Part shown: in pieces, positions 37,052 through 48,102 of the stretch
Layout: every line of letters begins with the position of its first letter
Position numbering within the stretch: the first letter of the stretch is position 1
NCBI GenBank assembly: GCA_036571765.1
Contig: BROE01000022.1
Span: 9,993,787 to 10,057,786 of the forward strand
Source of the DNA: Plecoglossus altivelis
Taxonomy: Eukaryota > Chordata > Actinopteri > Osmeriformes > Plecoglossidae
Direction of reading: 5' to 3'
DNA: 64,000 bases
Program-made: the position numbers and the translations under genes
The notes under the pieces: generated by a model
Seen by the model: only the letters and a program-made list of their open reading frames with translations
Database searches by the model: none
What the model was told of the DNA's origin: nothing

Positions 37052-40000
37052 CAGTTTGCATTGTTACAATGTCGTTCTGGCCATCCCATCTTGAATGTGT
37101 TCCTGAGCGAGCACATCGTTAAAGTGTGTCTGGGACTTGACAGGAAGCTTCGCTTACGTGTAAGATGCCACTTCCACACCGCAGTAAATGTAAAAGTTTT
37201 TTTTTAAAGTCAGTCGGAGTAAGTGTTAAAATAGAAGACGGAAAATCACAGCCGTTAAATATGGGCAAGGAAGACACAATTGAGAGGAATAAAAAGGTTT
37301 TTTCAAACGTAAAATAAAAACAACTGTTCAATTCAATTATATTTACAAATACAAACACATGTGGATATTGCACAACATTTCATAAATACACGTAGGTAAT
37401 TATTTATCTTTTAAACTAAACCAGTTGGTTGCGTGTCTCTGCAGAATATACGTTTTCTGTTGTTTTCAAATCAGCAAATCGCCGCAGGCTTTTCACTTTT
37501 AACTGCTGGCTTCATCAAAAAGGAAAAATAAAATAACCATTTTCCAAATGTTCTCTTGGTCATTATAGTAAACAGAGGGACTTTTACAATAAGACACTTT
37601 AGAGAGTAAGATCTGAAAGGCAGACTAAGAACTATTTTTTATGAGGTTATTATAGAAGAATTACAGCCGAAGGCTTACTGCAGATCATTCCAAAATGGCA
37701 AAGAGGAAACCTCTGTATTTTACTTGAGACCTTTGTGTTAAATTAAGACATTTTGAAGTGGTAATTTTCAGTACACTGTAATAGGCAGCAATTACTTTAA
37801 TTAATATAAAGCTTTTGCGACCAACATTATTTAATGAATAGCTAAAGAGCAAAGATACTGTATTTATTTTTGTTCTTTATTGTTAAAAAAAAACATTATG
37901 ACATGGATAAGTTTATGATTTTTTTTTTCAGATGCCTCCAAGTTGTATGGTTTTAAACATACAAAATGTTGAGTGCACACTGGCAGTTTCCAATTTCACA
38001 GCTAAACTGGGAATGCAATCATTGTTCCAACAGGTCCCTCAGGTTACCACGCCTGACAAAGACCTGAGGTGAGTGGGCCATAGGTACACAACACTGAAGT
38101 AAACTCTATATTTGATCATCCTCCTCTTTCAATCAGTCTTTTTTAACGTGTGCTCCTTTCATCTTAAAGATGTATTTGCAATCTATTTATCTTTGTTTCT
38201 CCCTCTTTCCCCCCTGCTCCTTCCTTTGCCAGCCCGCCTTTCCCCCTGTCCTCTCCCCTCTGCGCCTCGCTCTCCTTCTGCAGCACACTCTCCATCTTTG
38301 CCTTACGTGACTGGAGCTCATATCAGCGAGAATAATTTATAGGCCTGATGAATTAGTGATGCTGTGGAGTTAGAATGATTCAGCCTTCATATGGAACAGT
38401 CTGAAATATTTGGACAGTGGAGGAGTGAGTGATCAGTGTTTGCCTGGGTGTTGTTGGCAAACACATGTCAGAGAAACTGACTGTCAGAAAAGCTCTGGGG
38501 GGCTGAAAGAGGGCTTAGGGCCCGGGGCAGAGGAGACCAAAACACACAGGAGAAGGGAGGAGCAAAAGGTGAGCAGTAGAAGGAAAAGATATGGTGGGCT
38601 AGTTTACATTTCTCTCTGTCGAATTGTAAATGTCTAATGCTACGGTTGCTTATTTTCCCCAGTTCAGGTCACATGCAGCAATCCTGAATCCATTTTCTTC
38701 AGCCCAAGCTCAGACAGACAGGTGTTTTCTCCTGACCAGCCAGCAGTATCTCATCACTTCCATGGGTGTCTGAACGAGGTTGTGAGCCATGGAGACCATA
38801 CTGCATGTAACTGGTAATGGAATGGTTAATGGAACGGTTAATGCTATCACACAAACTCACCCAAACGGACTCAAACACACACACACTCACATACACACGC
38901 ATGCTGGGCCTGTCTCAGGTGTCTGTCACCTGTCTTGGCAGCTGTCACCTTCCTGCCCTCTGGCCGGTGAGAGTGTTGATGAGAGGTGAGGAGCAGGTGG
39001 GGCTGCATTATCAAACTCTCTACCCTAACCCCCTCCCCCCCTCCACACCCACCCACCCACACACTGCCCCCACCTTCCTTATTTCCCTATTGAGTTGAAA
39101 CAGTGCCCCTTGTGGTCCAGGCGTTAAGTGCTGTAATTCAGTGACGACTGCGAAGAGGAGGGTTCCCATTTCGAGTTGATAGACAGCAGACATTAGAGAT
39201 GATTTGAACTTCATCATACATTGTCCTGGTTTAGAGTTCTCCAGAAAGGAAAAGCTACATGCTACATGGTTTGATCAGTCTTTTGTTCTGCGCACAATTC
39301 ACTATAGTGCATCTACTTGTAAACATGCTTAACATGTGAATAAACATCAAACATAACAGAGCCTAGTGTATTAGGGTCAGGGTTGTCACGCTTCAAAATG
39401 ATCATGTCAAGGGCCAGAGGCTCATAGTGGATTTCAGGTCATGTGGGTTCACCATCACGCATGATGTGAACAGGCTATCAGAAGCTTAGCATGGTGTCAC
39501 GAGGGCACATTATTCAGGGAATGATGGATTGCTTTCTTAAAACTCTGATTCTGTCAGTTCCTTTCTGACTAATGCAAAGGTTGGTATCACTGCCCTCCCT
39601 CCTCCAGAGTTGTCTGCATCCAAGCTTGTTATCGTCAAGTCGACGACGAGGGTAGCTTACAATGATGAGATACAGGCTCTTGATGGAGAAAGAAAACGCT
39701 TCCAAAAGCAGCTCGCTATGGAAGCTCAATCCAGTGATCCAAAGGGGTCTTCTAAAAGCTGGCTCTCCACTACGCCCGCCACAGAGAAATCCTTTCAGAC
39801 TCTTTAAACACAGCCATGTCACAGAACCGTGGCGAGACACTTAGATCGAGACGTAAACAGCCCTAACAGGAAGGTCGTCTGTTCTCGGGAACAAGCCTTC
39901 TGGGCAGCGGGCAACAGCCTCATCCGTTACTTTGTCTGTCACTGCGTTAGAAGCTAAGAGGGAAACTGGCAGAACAAAAGACGGCAGACCTTCCTCCGCA

Positions 40001-42462
40001 ATGCCTAAACACGTCCCGTCCTTTCACATGTGTGTTTGGATGCAATCGCTGCTTGGTCTACCGTCGCCCTGGTGCACCAGAGGAGGCGCAAGTCAGATCT
40101 GACAGTTTTGTACATAGAGCTGGAGATGGCAGCGTGCAGAAATGCTAGAGTTGACAAGGCTGGGCGTGAGAAGTCTGCAGTCTACACGCATGGCACACGG
40201 GAGCAGCCAGAGAGCACGCCATAGGAGTAACTCATCGATTTCATATTGCCGTGGCTCAGATCCACTCTCCCATCCTATGGACTTCAGTGCATGCTAACGG
40301 CTGGGCTGTCAGCCATCAGAAACGCACCGCCACTAATTCCAGTCTCCACAGAGTCAGACTCACCGTTTCTCATGGTTCTTTGCTTTGCCGCTCACCCAGA
40401 AAGTCGGTGCACCTGCAGAGGTCCCCGAGGTAAGTTCCCACAGAAAATCTCTCTTCAAACGCCAACAGAAAGAGATGCAAGCTCTTGCCATCTGTTCCGG
40501 ATCTGCTGGAGACATGATTACCTCTTCACACAGCAAAACAAATGGTGACTAGTTGCAATCTCAAGGTTGGATACTTTGCTTTTTTACAAAGATTATCTTG
40601 AGGAAGGGACATTATATTACGTTGAAAACCTGCATTATTGGTCAGGACCCACGGACGTGCACTGCCACGTGCAAATGGTAACATTATGGTAACACCGAAT
40701 CAACGGACCTTAACTGAACCACCGGCTACTTCACCGACATGGACATTGTGTTTATGAGTACTGCACTAGTGTATTTAATTTATAGAGTTTGGCTCATTGT
40801 TTACATTTGTTCAACTGCACTTAACACGGAGGGATTACAGAAACATAGCCTTTTGACTATTCAATCCACCTGATGATGCGACTGCAAACAAAATATCAAG
40901 AACTAGAGGAATGTGAGAAGAGCCAGGAGGTGGATTGTTTTGCAACAAGAGGAATGATTATTTTAGTAGATGGATGCTGGTGAGGAGATGTAAGAAAACA
41001 AAAAGTATAGTATCATGGTCCACACTAACATGATTTGGTTTTAGGAATTGTTTCTATTTCCCCAGGTTATTGGTTGATCTGTCTAACACAAGGGGAACTC
41101 ACGTCCCCTGTGAATTCATGTCCCAGACCACTGATCATGTCCATCCATAGATGTGCCACTACTCCTACAGAGAGATGCTCAGTGAGTGTGGATCTTTCTG
41201 CCAGCCTCTCCTCTGGAGGTGCTTCCTGCCCTTCCTCTCTCATCCCCTGTTCGTCACCACAAGCCACCCGGGGGACAAGTCTTCAGAGGCTCCGAAACCA
41301 TTAGGTGAAGAATGTCCCTGCATGGGAAAAGCAGCTGTCTGGATGTTAAAGTGTCCGGTTAGTATTTATGGCTGCTGCTCCAATAGGAAACCTTAGAAGT
41401 ATGAGTGTGGCAGCTGTGACATTTTGATGTCACAGGCCTGCTCGGCCGTCCTGCCGTGGCCTGAAGGAATCTGCGGGTATCACTTTCAGGCGCGGAAGCC
41501 AGCCACCATCAGTCTGGCCGGACCTGGACTGACACATAACAGCCCCCCTGTGCTGACTCTCCTCCCTTCACACAGTGGAACCGTGGGTCAAGGATGGGTC
41601 TGGGAGGGGGTAGGAAGGGGTGGGAAGAGGGGAACTGGAGGGGTAGGGGTGCTTGAGAAATGGGGAGAGGGGCTGGAGAGTGGAGAGGAGAGGGGAGGGG
41701 ACCCAGGACTGGGGTCAGAAGTAAATGAGCTTGTACTGGGATGAGGGGTAGAGAGGATAGCTACTGTAGGACCAGGAATAGGGGAGGAGTGTGGGAGCAA
41801 AGTGATGCAGGAGAATCAAGAATAGGGGCAAGGCAACACTAGGGGACCAGGGGAACTCAGAGACAAAGATAGAGGATTACATTTAGGGAGGCCAGTATGA
41901 GGAGAGGAGCACAGACCTTCAGACAGTCTGTTTTTAAAATCCGTCCTTTTTCCAGTAGTGGATTACAAAGTCCAAATCTCCTCGACACTAAAGAGCAACA
42001 CCCATGTACATCTGTTTGTTAGTTTCATTATCAATTAGGTGTAGACATTGTTTATGTCTACAAACAAACTGATCTGAGAAAGTGTTATCTCTCAATATTG
42101 CAGCTTACAATCATAAAAACTCCCATTGAACCAACATGTTTTTTCCTGATTGCATCTCCAATTGGGATATGGTCATTTCTACATTGTCAGTTATGGTAAT
42201 GTTGTCTCCGAGGGTTAGTAAGGCCACTGTCAGGTCTATTGTCTCAGCTACTGTGTCACCAAGGTTGGACCCTGGCCTGTACATCCCCAGGATGTAAATG
42301 ATCCAGGACACATCCCTCCATTCTCCCAATCCTTTTTGTTCTACTTCAAGCCCTCATTGCTATTCCACTCCTCTTGCCAGGTTCAAGAGAGTTGTCAAAC
42401 TGGGGTGTCAGTTTGCCACATCTCCCTGCAAACCGCTATGGTGGACACACCATATACACACA

Positions 42463-42466
42463 TGTG

Positions 42467-42497
<31 letters not shown>

Positions 42498-42498
42498 A
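42463..42498. repeat. (GT)n microsatellite
   Basis: GT run of about 35 bp with one TTT interruption. Confidence 0.95.
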
Positions 42499-43893
42499 CG
42501 TCGGCATGTGTGTACGAGCATCAGCATGTTCTCAGTAATGCGCCGCTGACTACACCAGCCGTCAAACTCTCCTCTCCCCTTTTTCTCACCCTCTCACTCC
42601 GCCTCACCCCTTCCTCTCACGCTCACACCGTCTTCCCCAGCAGATACCATCTACTAGGTGGAACACTCACTGTCATCTGGCTCATAGCTTTCCCCAAACC
42701 TTAGCGACCATTCAACAAAACCATTTGGTCTTATAATAGATATTCTGTCATCTAACAGTCTCACCCTCTCTGTAGACTCAATTGCTGGCTGAATAGCAAT
42801 TCAAATGCGGTTCACATTTATTTGAAATCTCATTAACGGGATAAGAGCCCAAAGAATGTGTTGTAAATAGAATATCTTTGCCACATGGATGAAACTGAAT
42901 TTATTCATGATTAGTCTTTTCCACTTGGTGTGAAGGGAATATGACGTCTGCTGCGTGTCAAGACTCCCTGTCTGAAGGCTGTCCAATCTCTCCACCACCC
43001 TCTGCTAAACGCCCACGAGGAGGACTGGGCTCGGGGTTATAGAGATGAGCTGTGGTGTTCACAGAGTTAACGCAGTTATGGAAATGTACACGTTCGGATA
43101 TGGAAACGTACCACTGGCAAAATACTATGTGTGCTTTCCTAGTTTGATAGAAGCTGAAACCATTGAGTTGTGAACAACGTATGCTGATAACCAGGCCTGA
43201 CAGGACTGTTCTTCCAGAGTGAATAAACTCTAAAATGAACCAGCCCTGAAAGAGAGACATCTAGAAGACTTAACATCCAGTAACAGTCTCGCTTTCTTGC
43301 TTTCTGTTTTTGTCTTTTGCTTCTTTTTTTTCTCTCCATTTCCTATTTCTCTATTCGGACTCTCTTCCATCCCTTTGTCTATCTCTTTGTCTCTATATGT
43401 ATTTTTCTCTGTTTCTCAAACTCTTTCTCTCCCTCCCTCCTTTTTTCTCTCTCTCCCTTTCTCTCTCTCCCTTTCTCTCTCTCCCTCCCGTTCTCTCTTC
43501 TCTTTCTCCTCCTCTTGTTCACCATATATCCTGTCGTCCCCAGGGCCTCGTTTCCCTAATGAGGAGCCATAATAAATAAATAATGCTGAGATACGGATGT
43601 AGACTTCTTCCAAACTGACATGGTTCACAAAGAGGCTGCTGAGGTACTGTAAATCACACAGTCACGCTGGGACAGTGACACCACAGGGTGTGTGTGTGTG
43701 TGTGTGTTTGTGTTTGTGTGCTGTGTTTGAAGCACACGCTGAGAGCCGGAGTTGTCACTGTCCCAGTCCAGAACACGTTTGGGATTTTAAAGATTTTTAA
43801 ATAGACACCTCCAATAAGTGTTAATATTGACATCAAACTGTATGAACAGTCAATTCTATATAATGTATATGCACTGTACATGTATATACATAT

Positions 43894-44042
43894 AGGTAGG
43901 TAGGTAGGTAGGTAGGTAGGTAGGTAGGTAGGTAGGTAGGTAGGTAGGTAGGTAGGTAGGTAAGTAGGTAGGTAGGTAGGTCAGTAGGTAGGTAGGTTGG
44001 TCGGTAGGTGAAGAGACGGATGGACGGATGGACGGATGGACA
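43894..44042. repeat. (GTAG)n then (GGAC/GGAT)n tetranucleotide array
   Basis: About 115 bp of ggta units with a few substitutions toward the 3' end (gtaagtag, gtcagtag, gttggtcg) is followed by ggacggat units to 44042. On the minus strand it reads as a Tyr-Leu-Pro-Thr pseudo-ORF. Confidence 0.96.
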
Positions 44043-44649
44043 GATAGCTCACCCTTCACGCCAGAGAGACATTTCTCTGGAATTGCAGGAAGTAAAGATG
44101 AGTGTATAGATAGAGCAGATAAAGTATTGGCTCGTTGAACACACATGCACACAAACACACGAGATTCACTTATGTTACAATGCACTCCTAAGACTATGGC
44201 TGCATAGTGCAAACAATTTGCGAGAATGCAGCTTTTGATTATCATGGCAAATTCTTTGGTGAATGTAATTATCTGGTCCATATGAGCACCTTCTGTAACT
44301 CGGTGCTGTGGAGTTATTACATTGAGTAAATAGCATTAGAAAGCTTTGGAGCCAGTTAATCGATTTGTGTTGACATACTTTGGATGATGGGTACAGTAGA
44401 GATGGGAGTTGGGATCGCATTACTTGATGCACTGTCCGGATTTGATAAAGGACAGTCCTTTTCAGTTATTTGATCTCAACAACTAGTGTATTCACCAAAG
44501 TAGCCAAATGGAACTGGATTCATTTGCAAATTATAATAGTCTGAGGTAAGACTCCTGCCACGAGAGCAAACTGACATGATTAATGAAGAGTCAATATTCG
44601 CAAAACAGAAGTATGCCTATGGCAGAATGGTGTGTGTATGTGCGTGCGC

Positions 44650-44651
<2 letters not shown>

Positions 44652-44696
<45 letters not shown>
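44652..44696. repeat. (GT)n microsatellite
   Basis: GT run of about 40 bp, 100 bp before a poly-C tract. Confidence 0.96.
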
Positions 44697-44793
44697 CATG
44701 TCTGTGTGTGTTGTCTATCAGATGAATGCAGAAGCCATGCAGGGTGGGCTCATTAAAGGCAGGATTAACCTACGGGGAGTAGGGGCTCTGCAT

Positions 44794-44825
44794 CCCCCCC
44801 CCCCCCCCCCCCCCCCCCACCCCCC
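44794..44825. repeat. Poly-C homopolymer
   Basis: 25 consecutive C, one A, then 6 more C. The length is probably unreliable in the assembly. Confidence 0.95.
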
Positions 44826-45194
44826 GGCACAGCCAGGTGGTAGAACAAGCCCTCCTCGGAGACATGCTTTATTAACCAACGCCAGTTTTCATTTCAGCCC
44901 AGCTCACGCTGATGTGTCTGTCAGCTGGGCCTCCGTCGATTCTCCTGCTGTTCTCTTTATGATGCCCGTAAATGAATCAATATGCTGCGCAGGACGACAC
45001 AAAGGCTTCTGACTCAGTCTGGGTGAGTTCCTCTGGTTTTTGATTACATTTGGGGCTGGCTGAAGACTGTTTACTCTAGTATGCTACTGATGGAGTAATG
45101 ACGAGAGGGCGAGAAACATAAAGTGTCAACAGTCGAGATAGCTCCGCAGTCGTCGTCACGAAAGAGTCCCGTCACTCAATCGTTTGACACCAGT

Positions 45195-45206
45195 GCCATC
45201 TGCTGG
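45195..45206 (-). promoter_or_regulatory. CTCF core motif match
   Basis: On the minus strand the bases read CCAGCAGATGGC, an exact match to the CTCF core consensus CCASYAGRKGGC. It lies 1.4 kb beyond the 3' end of stx19, between that gene and the large intergenic interval, where an insulator would make sense. A 12-base match alone occurs by chance fairly often. Confidence 0.35.
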
Positions 45207-46648
45207 TCAGTTCTCTCTCCTGTCGGTGGCCCTGGTGTCAGCCACTTCTAGGAGGATGACTACCACCAGTGGCCACTTGATGGCATCCCTTTGGTGTTTA
45301 TAAGAAGCATTCTTGACTCTTACTGTAAGGTATTATCGCAAGTGGTAACATTTCATTACGTTTTGAGGAAATAATGCTCGACACTTGTTAACGTCTTTGT
45401 CGTACGTTTTGCCGATTCAGGTTCGAGAGGAACTGTATACGGTCAATGCTCCCAGTCTTGGGTACGAGATTCCACTGATTGCAACAGTATCGTTTTTCCA
45501 ACTGACTCACCCTGTTACCAAGGTAACATTTCTCCTTTGCCTGCTAGCTCCTCTGCATAAAGAGCACTCAAACTGTCTTCTAATTTCAGCCAAACAAGTT
45601 TACAGTCCATTGCACACCAGTTCACCTGTGGTGATTGTTCTGACACCAGACACCTGGGTCACAAAGTCAGACACACAAACATGCATTGGGAGATGACCTG
45701 GCTGTCTGAATATGCAGGTCTGGACTAAGGCTGTCTGATTTGGGCCTCGCCCTCAAAACTCTGTGTACTGATGGTAAAATGCTGTTCCACTCTAGTGCCA
45801 GATTTACACTTGACAGATTAGATCCACCATGTGTCGCCCTGTATTGTGTATCTGTTCTAAGTGTTTCATCAACACTTGATCCTTTCCTGAGGCAGTGTCT
45901 TCCATCATGTTTCCCATTGCTATTTCCATTTTGCATCGCTCAAATGGAAACAATAATAGGATGAAGGTAAGACTGAATCGCGTGGCGGTTTAAGTGAAAC
46001 AAACTGTCAGTCACGGATGCACGAGTATTACTGTCGGTTTGAAAGGATTTTCTAATCCTTGGACCACTCGATGAAACGTGACAATGATTTCATCTTTTAA
46101 GAAGCAGCTCTCGCCAAAGAAGAACAATATGTCTCTTTATCATTTTTTGAAAGATTGAAATGTTTCACAAGAATGGTCACAAAAACCTACATGTAAAGGT
46201 TTGATTTAGATGAAAAACATCCAAAAGCGTGCACATGTCTGGCAAAAAGTCCAGTATTCATTTCAGCGAAAGCAATATTCATTTTGAGACTTCTACGGTA
46301 TGACATGGAATAAACCATTTAGGTTGTTGAGCAAAAAACAGAGGTGATTTAGTCCATTGTCCTTGTTCTCTGCCAAAAGCCATAAAGGCTTTTCACCCAA
46401 CAGTCATATAAACAGCCCTGCAACCTCTGTGAAGACTGATTTCTTCTCATCCGACTTAAGCTGTCAGCACCCTCCTGCATGTCTGGTCCTGTGGTCTTCG
46501 TTCCAGACCAGGGACCCTTACCGTCAGTCTACAGCAACCCTGCAGTGTAGGGGGTCCCGTCTTTTCTGAACAGCCCCAACTTGCGTGCGTCTGGCTAGTA
46601 GCAACCCGACAATAACAACAAACTTAACGAGCAACTCTGGATGTTTTA

Positions 46649-47957
46649 CTACAGGCAACACTTCCAGGGTGGGCAACAGCAGCAGCATAGCTGCCTCAGT
46701 GGATTCTTCTTCTTGTATCTGGCAGCCAACTTGAACTTCTCATTGGTGACCATCACGTAGTCCTGGGTCTTCTCTATGTTGGTCTGGATGTGGTCGACGT
46801 AGGCCCCCTGCTCCTCCACCAACAGGAACACATCCATGAACAGCTCCCTCAGCTCCTTCATATTGCTCTCCAGGGTCAAGAGCTCCTGGTTGAGGAAATA
46901 CATCGTTTCAAGTTTATATCCAAAGGAATCATGTCAAGTTATCCATGAAAGTGACGCCCTCTAAACAGGATCATCTTCAAAAGAAATCGGTACATAGACC
47001 ATCAGTGTTACTCTATCCCATTTAGTTCGGCAGTACCTTATGACGTTGTTCGATTTCAGACAGCTGTGTTTTGGTGATCTTGGCATCATTCAGCAAATTC
47101 TCATTGAAGACATCCCACTTCCCCGTAGCAACCATTTCATCAACTTCCTCCTCGGTGACCACACGTCCCGACACCTCCAGCTGCCGAACGATGAAGTGTT
47201 TACATCGCTCCTGCTTAGTCAGCAGGCTGTCGTTGTACTGACGCATCACCTTGGAGATCGAACAACAGCAAATTCAACTTAGACTCTTCAGGCAAAATAT
47301 AACGTAAGAGAGCTGTTCACAGATATAGGTTCGCGCATGCTAAATACGCAGTTGATAATCCGATCCTTCTAGACAACATGTTATTTATATGCCATGCAAG
47401 CCAACCCGTTGGAAGCCTCGATGCAGTGCTGCATGTTGGGACTGTTGGATCCGAGTCACGGCTGCAGCCGCCCCATGCTGGGCCTCTGTGCGTTCGACCT
47501 GCTTGGAGAGGGCATCCAGACGTCGATGCAGACTCTCGGCCTGCAGCTTGATGTCCCGCGTTATGCCACTCTCCTTCTTCATCACACTGAAGCGCCGCAT
47601 GGTGGCCACCAGGCTCTTCTGCTGCTGGCTGAACTTCATCACCTGGAGAGAGAGGAGAGGAGGTCGCAAACAGCTCACCAAAACGTACCGCTGCATGTCG
47701 TATGTAAGCTTCTGAATGGGGACGTCACTCACTTCCGTCTCCAGCTCAGTGAGGTTGTCGCGGATGTTCTGGGCCTCGGACAGGAAGTTCTCCAGGACGG
47801 GTTCCTCTTCGAACATTACTGCCTGGGGAGCCATGACTGCGATCCCTGATGGGTCCTCTGTTTCATCCTCCCCTGGGAGTGGGCTGTGGTCCATCTCACC
47901 ACTAGCTTGCTGGAACTCCTGGGCCCTCTGGCGAAGCTCTTCCAGACGGTCCCTCAT
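46649..47957 (-). CDS. stx19: Syntaxin-19, four coding exons
   Basis: STX19 is a Qa-type SNARE that works in post-Golgi and plasma-membrane fusion. Exons on the minus strand are 47957-47733, 47642-47406, 47249-47037 and 46885-46649. All junctions are phase 0 and give 75+79+71+78 = 303 codons, close to the roughly 294 of human STX19. The start MRDRLEEL matches the STX11/STX19 subfamily. FSQQQKSLVATMRRFS, SQHAALHRGFQR, LSEIEQRHK and FKLAARYKKKNP point to STX19 over STX11. The N-terminal part is the three-helix Habc region. The SNARE motif covers about residues 212-275 with the zero-layer Gln near residue 251 (VEEQG). There is no transmembrane helix; the protein ends in LCCCCCPPWKCCL with seven cysteines, as expected for palmitoyl anchoring. 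Splice sites: donor gtgagt and acceptor ctccag (intron 1, 90 bp); weak donor gttggc and acceptor tccaag (intron 2); donor gtactg and acceptor aaccag (intron 3). The context at the ATG (aac before it) is good. A ctgtag acceptor at 47982-47983 suggests a non-coding 5' exon upstream. Confidence 0.93.
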
Positions 47958-47985
47958 GTTAATGCCTTGGTGTTGAGGTCCCTAC

Positions 47986-48102
47986 AGAGGATACAGTCTC
48001 TCAGCAGAGTCCTCCTGGTGGAGCTCACTCCAGAGGACACAGTCTCTCAGCAGAGTCCTCCTGATGGAGCTCACTCCAGAGGACACAGTCTCTCAGAAGA
48101 GG
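47986..48102. repeat. 46-bp tandem repeat upstream of stx19
   Basis: Two full copies (47986-48031, 48032-48077) and a partial third (48078-48102) start agagga(t/c)acagtctctcag. Copies differ at only a few positions. On the minus strand the repeat lies directly upstream of the putative ctgtag acceptor of the stx19 first coding exon, so it is probably in the 5' intron or promoter. Confidence 0.92.

Larger units (their letters stand above)
34016..43890. other. Intergenic sequence, no gene recognised
   Basis: The stretch mixes unique and repetitive DNA: CT (34135-34167), CA (35180-35227), GTGC (36347-36389), GT (42463-42498, 43688-43720), a poly-G quadruplex candidate (37034-37051) and a G-rich block (41596-41740). 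The part at 36440-38040 is long, AT-rich and nearly repeat-free, and is the best place in this interval to look for conserved non-coding elements. Open frames at 40030-41744 show no recognisable domains. Confidence 0.5.

Noticed and set aside
39096..39170. tRNA-like stretch (tggtccaggcgttaagtg, later gggttcccatttcgag)
   Set aside because: It resembles box A and weakly box B, so a decayed tRNA-derived SINE is possible, but no cloverleaf forms and no tail or second copy was seen.
43856..44281. Minus-strand frame with many Tyr-Leu-Pro-Thr repeats
   Set aside because: It is the translation of the GTAG tetranucleotide array, not a gene.
47389..47976. Plus-strand frames of 86-151 codons across stx19
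   Set aside because: They are antisense to the stx19 exons, whose minus-strand protein has clear family similarity and proper splice sites.
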